This document shows, piece by piece, positions 7,334 through 13,957 of a stretch of 33,465 bases of DNA. The position numbers and the translations under genes were made by a program. Positions within the stretch are counted from its first letter, which is position 1, and each line of letters opens with the position of its first letter. The stretch lies in the NCBI RefSeq assembly GCF_001418335.1, contig NZ_LIPP01000220.1:1-33465 (forward strand), written 5' to 3'. The stretch is from Streptomyces aurantiacus. GTDB taxonomy: Bacteria; Actinomycetota; Actinomycetes; Streptomycetales; Streptomycetaceae. A model generated the notes under the pieces. The model saw only the letters and a program-made list of their open reading frames with translations. It did not search any database and had not been told where the DNA came from.

Positions 7334-8686
7334 TCAGGCAGCCGTGCCCAGGGCCGGGCGGGCCGTGGCGTCGTGCTCTTCCGTCCGCAGGACGACCGGC
7401 GCGGTGCTGCGGCGCCTGCGGAGCAGGGAGCCCGCTCCGATCGAACCGGCGATGACCACTCCACCCAGGACCAGGGCGCCGCGGGCGCCGGCCAGTTCCA
7501 TGACGAGGCCGAGCGCGGGCGGTCCTGCCAGGCCCCAGGTCGTACTGATGCTTCCCCAGACGCCCAGCACCCGGCCCCGCAGATGCGCAGGGGGGTCGGT
7601 CTGCAGGACAGTCGTGCCCGCGGTGTCCGAGACGGTCTCCACTATGGCCATCGGCAGAACGAGGACGAGCAGGACGGCGAACGACGGGGAGAAACCCGCC
7701 ACCACCTGGAGCAGACCGCCCGTGGCGGCCAGCATGCCCACGAGCCGCACCGACGGCTGTCGCAGCCGCGCGCCGAGGACCGCGCCGACGATGCCGCCGA
7801 CGGCGAGGACGGTGGAGACCGTGCCGAACGACCCGGCGCCCCCGGCGAGGGGTCCGGTGACGAGCACGGCCAGGGTCAGGTTGTAGTTCCGCCCGAAGAC
7901 CGCGCTGATGCCGGTGATGCCCGCGAGGGCCACGAGGCGGGGCCGCCGCATGAAGAAGACCAGGCCCTGCCGCACGGTCATGTCCTGGCCGACCGGCTCG
8001 ACGTCCGGCGCCGCGGAGGCGGAGGCGGAGGCAGGGGCGGCAGGGACGGCAGGATGCGCCGCGCCGGCAGCGCCGCGCAGCGCCCCGTACGCGGGACGGA
8101 GGAAGGGGATGACCGCGGCGACGAAGAGGAACGACATCCCGTTGGCGGCGTACGCGGCAGCCGTGCCGAGGAAGCCGACCGTGACACCGCCGAGCGCGGC
8201 GCCGGCGAGGCGGCCCGCGCTGTGGACGAGAGAGCCGACGCCGATGGCGGAGGGCACGTCGTCCGGCGGCACGAGGTCGTTGCCCAGCAGGGCGCACGCG
8301 GGCCCGTCGACCGTGGCGACGATGCCGGTGAGGGCGGCGAGCACCATGAGGATGGTCAGGTCGAGCCGCCCGGTCGCCACGAGGGCGGCCGTCGCGAAGG
8401 CGATGGCGCCCAGCAGGGTCTGGCTGACCGCGGCGGTGAGCCTGCGGGGCCAGCGGTCGACGGCGGCGCCGCCGGCCAGGCTCATGAGCAGGGCGGGCGC
8501 CGCCTGCACGGACATGGAGAGGCCGGTCGCGGCGGCGGACCCGGTGATCTGCAGGACCAGCAGGTTCTGCACGGTCAGCTGCATCCACGTACCGGCGTTC
8601 GATACGAAGTTGGCGACCGACCACCAGCGCATGCTGCGGTACTTCAGGGACCGCCACGGCGACCGGGACGCGGCCACGGGCGGCAC
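7334..8686 (-). CDS. MFS transporter (MFS_3/enterobactin-exporter type)
   Basis: A permease of about 450 residues with some 12 hydrophobic segments, the first near residues 20-45 (SVANFVSNAGTWMQLTVQNLL). The MFS loop 2-3 signature appears as GGAAVDRWPRR, and NANGMSFLFVAAVIPF-like segments match the drug/siderophore exporter branch. The substrate is unknown. I set the start at GTG 8686 because GAAGAGG lies 5 bases upstream; an upstream in-frame ATG would add 20 unlikely residues. That Shine-Dalgarno lies inside a perfect 10-bp inverted repeat (8691-8722), so translation or transcription is probably regulated. The MarR gene lies divergently beyond a 527-base gap and is the obvious candidate regulator. 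Confidence 0.88.
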   Translation of the reverse strand: MPPVAASRSPWRSLKYRSMRWWSVANFVSNAGTWMQLTVQNLLVLQITGSAAATGLSMSVQAAPALLMSLAGGAAVDRWPRRLTAAVSQTLLGAIAFATAALVATGRLDLTILMVLAALTGIVATVDGPACALLGNDLVPPDDVPSAIGVGSLVHSAGRLAGAALGGVTVGFLGTAAAYAANGMSFLFVAAVIPFLRPAYGALRGAAGAAHPAVPAAPASASASAAPDVEPVGQDMTVRQGLVFFMRRPRLVALAGITGISAVFGRNYNLTLAVLVTGPLAGGAGSFGTVSTVLAVGGIVGAVLGARLRQPSVRLVGMLAATGGLLQVVAGFSPSFAVLLVLVLPMAIVETVSDTAGTTVLQTDPPAHLRGRVLGVWGSISTTWGLAGPPALGLVMELAGARGALVLGGVVIAGSIGAGSLLRRRRSTAPVVLRTEEHDATARPALGTAA

Positions 8687-8690
8687 GGTG

Positions 8691-8722
8691 GCCTCTTCTG
8701 GGACATGTGGGACAGAAGAGGC
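8691..8722 (-). promoter_or_regulatory. perfect inverted repeat enclosing the MFS Shine-Dalgarno
   Basis: Arms GCCTCTTCTG (8691-8700) and CAGAAGAGGC (8713-8722) are separated by 12 bases. In the mRNA the second arm to be transcribed carries GAAGAGG, the ribosome site of the GTG start at 8686, and would be paired. It is either an operator overlapping the leader or an RNA hairpin limiting translation. Confidence 0.6.
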
Positions 8723-9199
8723 ACGAGAGGACAGAGAGAAAGGCACAGGGGCACTCGGAGACGAGTCCGCGAGGACTCAGGCGGAGGAATCGGCGGAAGC
8801 TCAGGACACGGGCAGCACTGCCGCGGTCACTCCACCGGATCTGTCAGATGCGCCGCGCGGCCGAAAGGACGTCTCGTGGAGCGCGCCATGGCGTGGCGGG
8901 CGTTCCGGAGTACGGCGACGACCATGGTGGCAGACGCGACCGCCGAGTCCCCCGACGACTCAGGCCCGAGCGGCCCCGAATGGCGTCAAATGCCGCAGAA
9001 CAAACCACACTTGGGGCCCCTGGTGTGCTTGCTCACACCCTGCTTGCCCACACCCCTCCGAGAGCCCGGCCCGATGTGGCGTGCGACTCACCCGGCACCG
9101 GCCGACATCACGGAACGTCACCGAGCGTCGCAGGACGAAGCGAGGGTCTTGCAGGCCGTACGCGCCCCGGCTCCTCGTAATCCAAAAATGGACAGCCGG
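8723..9199. other. gene-free intergenic region between divergent MFS and MarR genes
   Basis: About 480 bases. I find no supportable gene or RNA. Open frames crossing it are GC-bias artefacts. It should carry the promoters of both genes. Confidence 0.6.
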
Positions 9200-9205
9200 T
9201 AGACT
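9200..9205 (+). promoter_or_regulatory. candidate -10 for a leaderless marR transcript
   Basis: TAGACT ends 8 bases before the ATG at 9214 and there is no Shine-Dalgarno. TCCAAAAATGGA, a short dyad just upstream at 9181-9192, could be an operator, but its arms are only 4 bases. Confidence 0.35.
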
Positions 9206-9213
9206 GGGACACC

Positions 9214-9747
9214 ATGGCCGACTCCTCCACCCCCGCCGACCAGCCCGCGCACGAGCCGCCGGGCGGGGGCTGCGCGCCGGGGGACGGCCTGTTGCCGGCC
9301 GAACTGCGGTCCTGGATGCGCCTGCTCGCCGCGGCCGGGACGATCGAGCAACAGCTGCGTTCCCGGGTCAAGGACGCCATGGGGGTCTCGCACGACGAGT
9401 TCCTGGTGCTGTGCCTGCTCGCCGACCAGCCCGGCGCCGGCCTGCGGATGACCCGCATCGCGGAGCTGCTGGGCCGCCCCAAGACCCGGCTGACCTACCA
9501 GGTCGCCTGCCTGCAGCGCGCGGGTCTGATCACCAAGAGCTCGGCGTGCGGCGACCGGCGCGGCATCGAGGTGGCGCTCACGGACAAGGCCCGCCGACTG
9601 CTGAGCGAGTCCACGGGCCCACTGGCCGAGGCCGTCTCCCACGCCATCGCGCAGACGGCCTGCACCCAGCGGTTCACCCAGCTGCACGACCTGCTGCCCG
9701 CCGCCGCCCCGTGCACCGAAAGCCACCCCGACGACCACACAGCGTAA
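9214..9747 (+). CDS. MarR family transcriptional regulator
   Basis: A 177-residue MarR-type winged-helix protein. After an unstructured N-terminal tail (about 25 residues) come the dimerisation helix (RSWMRLLAAAGTIEQQLRSR), the HTH with MTRIAELLGRPKTRLTYQVACLQRAGLI (about residues 77-105), and the wing with the conserved ACGDRRGIEVALTDKARRLL (about 109-130). Proteins of this family usually repress a nearby exporter or detoxification gene and are released by small phenolics or drugs. The divergent MFS gene, although 527 bases away, is the likely target. The transcript looks leaderless (TAGACT 8 bases before ATG). Two or three cysteines in the C-terminal half (ACGD, TACT, PCTE) could permit redox sensing, which is speculation. 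Confidence 0.88.
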   Translation: MADSSTPADQPAHEPPGGGCAPGDGLLPAELRSWMRLLAAAGTIEQQLRSRVKDAMGVSHDEFLVLCLLADQPGAGLRMTRIAELLGRPKTRLTYQVACLQRAGLITKSSACGDRRGIEVALTDKARRLLSESTGPLAEAVSHAIAQTACTQRFTQLHDLLPAAAPCTESHPDDHTA

Positions 9748-9856
9748 CCACGCGGGCCGCCACGAGGACCGCCACGCCGGCCACGTCACCAGCACGGCAC
9801 GGACTGAGCGCGGTCCCGGCATGCAACTCGCCGGGGCCGCAGTCCTGTTGAAGGGA

Positions 9857-9887
9857 GGCCGGGTGCGCGGTGCCTGCGGTGCCGGCC
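9857..9887. terminator. weak dyad between convergent genes
   Basis: GGCCGG at 9857-9862 pairs with CCGGCC at 9882-9887 around a long loop. It lies between the convergent MarR and LLM genes, just next to the LLM stop codon. It is only a candidate. Confidence 0.25.
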
Positions 9888-9888
9888 C

Positions 9889-10791
9889 TCAGCCCTTACC
9901 CACCAGCTGGAGGAGCTGTCGGGCATGCTCGATGGACCCCTCGACGGTGTGCACCTCGTACATCGAGTCGATCATGAAGTGGTCGATGCCCGTCCGCTCC
10001 CCGATCTCCTTCACGGTGTCGGCGACCCGCGTCACGCTGGTACCGGCGTCGATGTTCACCCGCAGCACCGCGTCGATGGCGCCGGGGTCCCGGCCCGCCT
10101 TCCGGGCCAGCTCGTCCAGCAGCGCACGTTGCGTGACGAGGCCGTCGATGTCCACCCAGCTCGGGACGGAGACCAACGGCAGCCAGCCGTCGCCGCGCCG
10201 GGCGACACGGCCCAGCGCGCGCTCGGACATCGCGCCCAGATAGAAGGGCGGACGCGGCTGCCGCGCCGGCTTCAGCGGCGAGTGGTGCTCGGGTACGGAG
10301 ATCTGCGCGCCCTCGTACCGCGCCGGGTCGTTGGTCCAGATGGCGTGCAGGGCGTCGAGCAGTTCCTCCATGCGGGCCCCGCGGCGGGTGAAGTCGAGGC
10401 CGGCCGCCTGGTACTCCTCGGGAGACCAGCCGATCCCGAAGCCGGGAAGCAGGCGACCGCCGCTGATCAGGTCGATCGTCGTCAGCGACCGGGCCAGCTG
10501 GACGGGCGGGTAGAGCGGGGCGACGAGGACGTGCGTGCCCAACAGCACACGGCTGGTCACGGCGGCGGCGACGCCGAGGAGGACGAACGGGTCCGCGGCG
10601 GCGTTCAGTTCCTCCGGGATGGTGTTCCCCTGCCCGCCGTATCCCACGACGGGACTGACAGCGGCCAGGTTGCGGTCCCCCACCCACAGGCTGGCACCCC
10701 CGGCCTCCTCAATCGCGGAGGCGAACGTGGCCGTCTGGGCGATGCCGAATGCCTGGCGGTTGAACTGAGGGAGTGCGAAACCTATCTTCAT
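9889..10791 (-). CDS. LLM class F420-dependent oxidoreductase
   Basis: A luciferase-like monooxygenase-fold protein of 300 residues. The start MKIGFALPQFNRQ is typical of the family, followed by SLWVGDRNL, VLLGTHVLVAPLYPPVQLARSLTTIDLISGGRLLPGFGIGWSP-like central strands and PPFYLGAMSERALGRVARRGDGWLP near residues 178-203. Actinobacterial members use deazaflavin F420 to reduce or oxidise diverse carbonyl or alcohol substrates; the substrate is not predictable here. I chose the ATG at 10791 because GAAGGA lies just upstream; a GTG four codons earlier includes that ribosome site. The gene is isolated, convergent with MarR and divergent from the xylanase operon. Confidence 0.88.
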   Translation of the reverse strand: MKIGFALPQFNRQAFGIAQTATFASAIEEAGGASLWVGDRNLAAVSPVVGYGGQGNTIPEELNAAADPFVLLGVAAAVTSRVLLGTHVLVAPLYPPVQLARSLTTIDLISGGRLLPGFGIGWSPEEYQAAGLDFTRRGARMEELLDALHAIWTNDPARYEGAQISVPEHHSPLKPARQPRPPFYLGAMSERALGRVARRGDGWLPLVSVPSWVDIDGLVTQRALLDELARKAGRDPGAIDAVLRVNIDAGTSVTRVADTVKEIGERTGIDHFMIDSMYEVHTVEGSIEHARQLLQLVGKG

Positions 10792-10961
10792 TGCGTCCTT
10801 CACTCTGTGTTACTGCCAGGCGGCGCGTTTCGGCTCCGCACCGGCATGACCCTTTTCGAGAAGCACTCACCCTAGAGGAGCGCTGCCGCCCTCAACGCCC
10901 GCCGCGCCGGGCCCAGTTGACTTGCCTGGGGCGCTGCCCGACACCCACAGCCCCGGCCCGG

Positions 10962-11049
10962 CCGACGGCCACCCGACTGACGTCCGACGGCCACCCGACT
11001 GACGTCCGACTGACGTCCGGCAGCGGACCAACTGACTTCCGGCAGCGGT
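10962..11049 (+). repeat. degenerate 22-bp tandem repeat upstream of the xylanase
   Basis: Two identical 22-bp units (10962-10983 and 10984-11005) share the core GGCCACCCGACTGACGT. They are followed by a half unit CCGACTGACGT (11006-11016) and a diverged unit from 11017 (CCGGCAGCGG then ACCAACTGACTT), whose first ten bases recur at 11039. It lies in the 554-base gap between the LLM and xylanase genes. Confidence 0.75.
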
Positions 11050-11113
11050 CCGGCTTCGCACCCGCACTCGCAGGAAGCCCTCGCCGACGCGCCCGATACG
11101 CGCTCCTCAAACT

Positions 11114-11130
11114 CTTCGAAACATTCGAAG
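11114..11130. promoter_or_regulatory. perfect palindrome, candidate xylanase operator 1
   Basis: CTTCGAA-ACA-TTCGAAG has 7-bp arms. Its core CGAAACATTCG recurs in inverted orientation at 11248-11258. The CGAA-N-TTCG form recalls regulatory palindromes I associate with actinomycete xylanase genes. Confidence 0.5.
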
Positions 11131-11247
11131 CCATCCTCTCCCCAATTTGATCTCGCGTGGACGAACATCACTTGGACGACTCCATCAGCCTGCCCCCAAG
11201 TAGCTCTGAGCTGGTCATATTCAATTCCCAAGCGACAAATCCAGGGC

Positions 11248-11258
11248 GAATGTTTCGG
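11248..11258. promoter_or_regulatory. candidate xylanase operator 2
   Basis: CGAATGTTTCG is the exact reverse complement of the core at 11117-11127, 131 bases downstream. It lies just upstream of the presumed promoter. A partial third copy, CGAAACTATTG, follows at 11269-11279. Confidence 0.5.
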
Positions 11259-11276
11259 GAGGTTGGACGAAACTAT

Positions 11277-11306
11277 TGACGCTTGACGGGACCCGGTCAA
11301 CACTGT
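11277..11306 (+). promoter_or_regulatory. candidate xylanase promoter with overlapping dyad
   Basis: TTGACG at 11277-11282 is a plausible -35, with a weak -10 (AACACT region) about 17 bases on. A TTGAC-N8-GTCAA dyad (11284-11301) fills the spacer. The local AT content is well above that of the flanks. Confidence 0.35.
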
Positions 11307-11345
11307 TCGACCAAACCCCGCCTTTGAAGACGGAGGAAACCCGCA

Positions 11346-12020
11346 ATGAAACTCACACCTGCACAGCCGAGCCGCAGGCAGGCCTGCGCCCTGCTGCTGG
11401 GCGCCGGAACCGCGCTGGCTCTGCCCGGTACGGCCCATGCCGACACGGTCGTCACCACGAACCAGACCGGCACGAACAACGGCTACTTCTACTCGTTCTG
11501 GACCGACGCGCCGGGCACGGTCTCCATGAACCTGGCCGCCGGCAGCAACTACGGCACCAGCTGGAGGAACACCGGGAACTTCGTCGCCGGCAAGGGCTGG
11601 AGCAACGGCAGCCGCAGGACCGTGAACTACTCCGGCTCCTTCAACCCGTCAGGAAACGCCTACCTGACGCTCTACGGGTGGACGTCCAACCCGCTGGTCG
11701 AGTACTACATCGTCGACAACTGGGGCACCTTCCGGCCCACGGGCACGTACAAGGGCGCCGTCACCAGCGACGGCGGCACCTACGACATCTACCAGACGAC
11801 CCGGTACAACGCCCCGTCCGTCGAAGGCACGAGGACCTTCAACCAGTACTGGAGCGTCCGGCAGTCGAAGCGGACCGGCGGCAGCATCACCACCGGCAAC
11901 CACTTCGACGCGTGGGCCCGAGCGGGCATGCCGCTCGGCAGCTTCAACTACTACATGATCCTCGCGACCGAGGGTTACCAGAGCAGCGGCAGCTCCAACA
12001 TCTGGGTGCAGACATCATGA
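11346..12020 (+). CDS. secreted GH11 endo-1,4-beta-xylanase
   Basis: The 224-residue protein has an export signal with a Tat-like Arg-Arg (SRRQACALLLGAGTALALPG) and a likely cleavage after AHA at residue 32. The mature ~190 residues are a single GH11 jelly roll. The nucleophile Glu119 is in PLVEYYIVDNWG and the acid/base Glu209 in LATEGYQSSG; the thumb sequence is SVEGTRTFNQYWSVR. It hydrolyses internal bonds of xylan outside the cell. There is no carbohydrate-binding module, unlike some Streptomyces GH11 enzymes that have a C-terminal one. GGAGGAAA lies 6 bases before the ATG. The stop overlaps the ATG of the esterase gene (ATGA), so the two are translationally coupled. CGAA-N3-TTCG palindromes upstream suggest induction by xylan fragments. 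Confidence 0.95.
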   Translation: MKLTPAQPSRRQACALLLGAGTALALPGTAHADTVVTTNQTGTNNGYFYSFWTDAPGTVSMNLAAGSNYGTSWRNTGNFVAGKGWSNGSRRTVNYSGSFNPSGNAYLTLYGWTSNPLVEYYIVDNWGTFRPTGTYKGAVTSDGGTYDIYQTTRYNAPSVEGTRTFNQYWSVRQSKRTGGSITTGNHFDAWARAGMPLGSFNYYMILATEGYQSSGSSNIWVQTS

Positions 12021-12751
12021 GCACCGGCACCCGAACACGCCGCGTGTCACGCCGCATGTCACGTCCCCTGACGACGACGCTCGCCGCCGTCGCACTGGCC
12101 GCCACGGGCACTCTCGCCGCCGGTACAGGCGCCAGCGCCAGCGCCGACGCAGGCGCGGGCCCGGCGCGGGCCGCCGCCTGCAACGGATACGTCGGGCTCA
12201 CCTACGACGACGGCCCCTCCGGCAGCACACCGGCCGTCCTCAGCGCCCTCACGCGGAACGGGCTGCGGGCCACGATGTTCAACGAGGGCCAGTACGCCGC
12301 CTCCAACCCGTCCCAGGTACGGGCCCAGGTCAACGCCGGTATGTGGGTCGGCAACCACAGCTACACCCATCCGCATCTGACCCAGCTCGGCCAGTCGCAG
12401 ATCGACTCCGAGATCTCCCGGACCCAGCAGGCGATCGCGGCGGCGGGCGGCGGTACGCCGCAACTGTTCCGGCCGCCGTACGGCGAGACCAACTCGACGG
12501 TGAGGGCGGTCGAGGCCAAGTACGGTCTGAAGGAGATCATCTGGGACGTGGACTCGCAGGACTGGAACGGCGCCAGTACGGATGCCATCGTGCAAGCCGC
12601 CGGGCGGCTCGGCAACGGCCAGATCATCCTCATGCACGACTGGGCCGCCAACTCCCTCGCCGCGATCCCTCGTATCGCACAGGGCCTGGCCGCTCGCGGT
12701 CTGTGCGCCGGAAAGATCTCCCCGCAGACCGGTCGCGCCGTGGCCCCCTGA
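12017..12751 (+). CDS. secreted CE4 polysaccharide deacetylase / acetyl-xylan esterase
   Basis: A NodB-homology (CE4) enzyme of 244 residues with a long signal region (RRVSRRMSRPLTTTLAAVAL...), cleaved somewhere near residues 43-53. Catalytic motifs are complete: TYDDGP at 62-67 (base and metal Asp), NHSYTH at 113-118 (metal His114 and His118), RPPYGE at 152-157, DVDSQDW near 177 and LMHD with His207. Cys55 and Cys230 could form a disulfide. The coupling to a GH11 xylanase by an ATGA overlap, as I recall for the xylanase/axeA pair of S. lividans, makes removal of acetyl groups from xylan the best function. Chitin-oligomer deacetylation is the alternative. No carbohydrate-binding module is present. 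Confidence 0.92.
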   Translation: MSTGTRTRRVSRRMSRPLTTTLAAVALAATGTLAAGTGASASADAGAGPARAAACNGYVGLTYDDGPSGSTPAVLSALTRNGLRATMFNEGQYAASNPSQVRAQVNAGMWVGNHSYTHPHLTQLGQSQIDSEISRTQQAIAAAGGGTPQLFRPPYGETNSTVRAVEAKYGLKEIIWDVDSQDWNGASTDAIVQAAGRLGNGQIILMHDWAANSLAAIPRIAQGLAARGLCAGKISPQTGRAVAP

Positions 12752-12770
12752 CACGCCATGGCTCCACCCA

Positions 12771-12799
12771 GCGACGGCCGGCCTCGCGCCGGCCGTCGC
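12771..12799 (+). terminator. strong terminator after the xylan operon
   Basis: A perfect 12-bp stem GCGACGGCCGGC (12771-12782) / GCCGGCCGTCGC (12788-12799) with a 5-base loop is followed by CCTTT. It starts 20 bases after the esterase stop. Confidence 0.85.
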
Positions 12800-12849
12800 C
12801 CTTTCACCGCCCGTCGCCCTTTTCACTGCCCGTCGCCCTTTTCACTGCC
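12794..12849 (+). repeat. 19-bp tandem repeat overlapping the lysR 3' end
   Basis: One 18-bp unit (12794-12811) and two identical 19-bp units CGTCGCCCTTTTCACTGCC (12812-12830, 12831-12849) lie head to tail. The first shares bases with the terminator's right arm. The last runs over the lysR stop codon at 12842. Confidence 0.8.
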
Positions 12850-13783
12850 CGGCGCCAGTGGACCCGGCCGAGGCCGAGCCGGACACCAGGCGCCTGCCGA
12901 CCCGGGCAGCGGTCTCCCGCAGCCAGATGTGGGCCGCGTCGTGCGTGTGCACCGGGTGCCACCACATGGCCTCCTGCAACGGCACGGCCTCGTAGGGCGG
13001 TTCCACGACCCGTACGGCGGCGAGCGGCGCGAGCAGGCGGGCGAGGCGGGCCTGGATCAGGGCGATGCGCCGGGTGCCCGCCACCAGCAGCGGCAGCAGT
13101 TGGAAGCTGTCCACGGACACCTCCACGCGCGGCTCCACGCCGAGCATGGCGAGCTGGCGCACGGCCGGCGCATCGTAGGTCCGCTGGTAGATGACCCAGG
13201 GAAGCCGGGCCAGGTCCTGGCGGGTGAGCCGGTCCTCGACGCCCGGGTGGTCCCGTGCGACGAGGAACACCCACTGGTCCTCGAAGAGGTCCGTGGCAGG
13301 AAAGTCACTGATGACCCCGTGCGGCATGAGCAGACCGTCCGTGGCGCTCAGCAGGGTGGCCGTGTCGTCGACGACGCCGGGCGGCGTCTGGGTGAAGCGC
13401 AGCCGGATACCGGGAGCCTCCTCGTGCACGACACGGGCGAGTTCGGTGCCGAAGACGGCGACGGCGTAGTCGGACGCCAGGAGCTTGAACTCCCGCCGCT
13501 CCGTGGACGCGTCGAACTCGGCCTGGCTGGCGAACAGGCGCTCCAGTACGTCGTAGGCAGTGGAGGTGCGGTCCAGGAGCACCTGGCCGAGGGCGGTCAG
13601 TTCGTAGTGGCCGCCGACGCGGGCGAGCAGGTCGTCGTCGAAGTGGCGGCGCAGCCGGGCCAGCGCCGCGCTCATGGCGGGCTGGCTCAGTCCCACGCGC
13701 TGTCCGGCACGGGTGACGTTGCGCTCCGTGAGCAGGGCACGCAGGGCGACGACGAGATTGAGATCCAGCCGAGCCAGGTTCAC
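12842..13783 (-). CDS. LysR family transcriptional regulator
   Basis: A 313-residue LysR protein when read from GTG 13783. The N-terminal winged HTH begins NLARLDLNLVVALRALLTERNVTRAGQRVGLSQPAMSAALARLRRHFDDDLL, followed by the effector-binding domain (REFKLLASDYAVAVFGTELAR..., RLPWVIYQRTYDAPAVRQL). The start is set by GAAGGAG just upstream and by alignment with the family; the in-frame extension to 13897 is only a lysine-rich artefact of a GAAGAAGCC repeat. The gene is divergent from the aromatic catabolic operon at 13958, the classic arrangement for a LysR activator responding to the substrate or an intermediate. Dyads at 13872-13888 and 13911-13938 are the candidate sites. Confidence 0.9.
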   Translation of the reverse strand: MNLARLDLNLVVALRALLTERNVTRAGQRVGLSQPAMSAALARLRRHFDDDLLARVGGHYELTALGQVLLDRTSTAYDVLERLFASQAEFDASTERREFKLLASDYAVAVFGTELARVVHEEAPGIRLRFTQTPPGVVDDTATLLSATDGLLMPHGVISDFPATDLFEDQWVFLVARDHPGVEDRLTRQDLARLPWVIYQRTYDAPAVRQLAMLGVEPRVEVSVDSFQLLPLLVAGTRRIALIQARLARLLAPLAAVRVVEPPYEAVPLQEAMWWHPVHTHDAAHIWLRETAARVGRRLVSGSASAGSTGAGQ

Positions 13784-13792
13784 ACGCTTCTC

Positions 13793-13828
13793 CTTCTTCG
13801 CCTTCTTCGGCTTCTTCGGCTTCTTCGG
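13793..13828 (-). repeat. 9-bp tandem repeat in the lysR leader
   Basis: Four head-to-tail copies of CTTCTTCGG (first copy ends GC) on the plus strand, i.e. GAAG-rich units in the lysR mRNA just upstream of its ribosome site. They would encode Lys-Lys-Pro repeats if translated in the lysR frame. Confidence 0.75.
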
Positions 13829-13871
13829 CTTGCTGCTCCGCGCTCTTTCCGACCAGGGGGAATTCGTTTGG

Positions 13872-13888
13872 TGGATGACGCTTATCCA
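13872..13888. promoter_or_regulatory. candidate LysR operator
   Basis: TGGAT-N7-ATCCA dyad in the lysR/operon intergenic region. The size and position fit a LysR-type recognition site. A second dyad lies downstream. Confidence 0.4.
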
Positions 13889-13910
13889 TACAATCAATTT
13901 CCCTGATCAC

Positions 13911-13938
13911 CGGTGGCGGGTCCAGATTAGTGCCACCG
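13911..13938. promoter_or_regulatory. inverted repeat just upstream of the catabolic operon ribosome site
   Basis: CGGTGGC (13911-13917) and GCCACCG (13932-13938) are perfect inverted arms 21 bases apart, start to start. It could be the activation site of the LysR regulator or a leader hairpin; it ends 6 bases before AGGAGG. Confidence 0.45.
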
Positions 13939-13957
13939 CAATCAGGAGGACATGTCC

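Noticed and set aside
12794..12849. CRISPR-like array
   Set aside because: The units are directly abutted without spacers and no cas genes exist in the window.
13784..13897. Lysine-rich N-terminal extension of the LysR protein
   Set aside because: The LysR fold begins at the GTG at 13783 with its own ribosome site; the extension is a translated 9-bp repeat.
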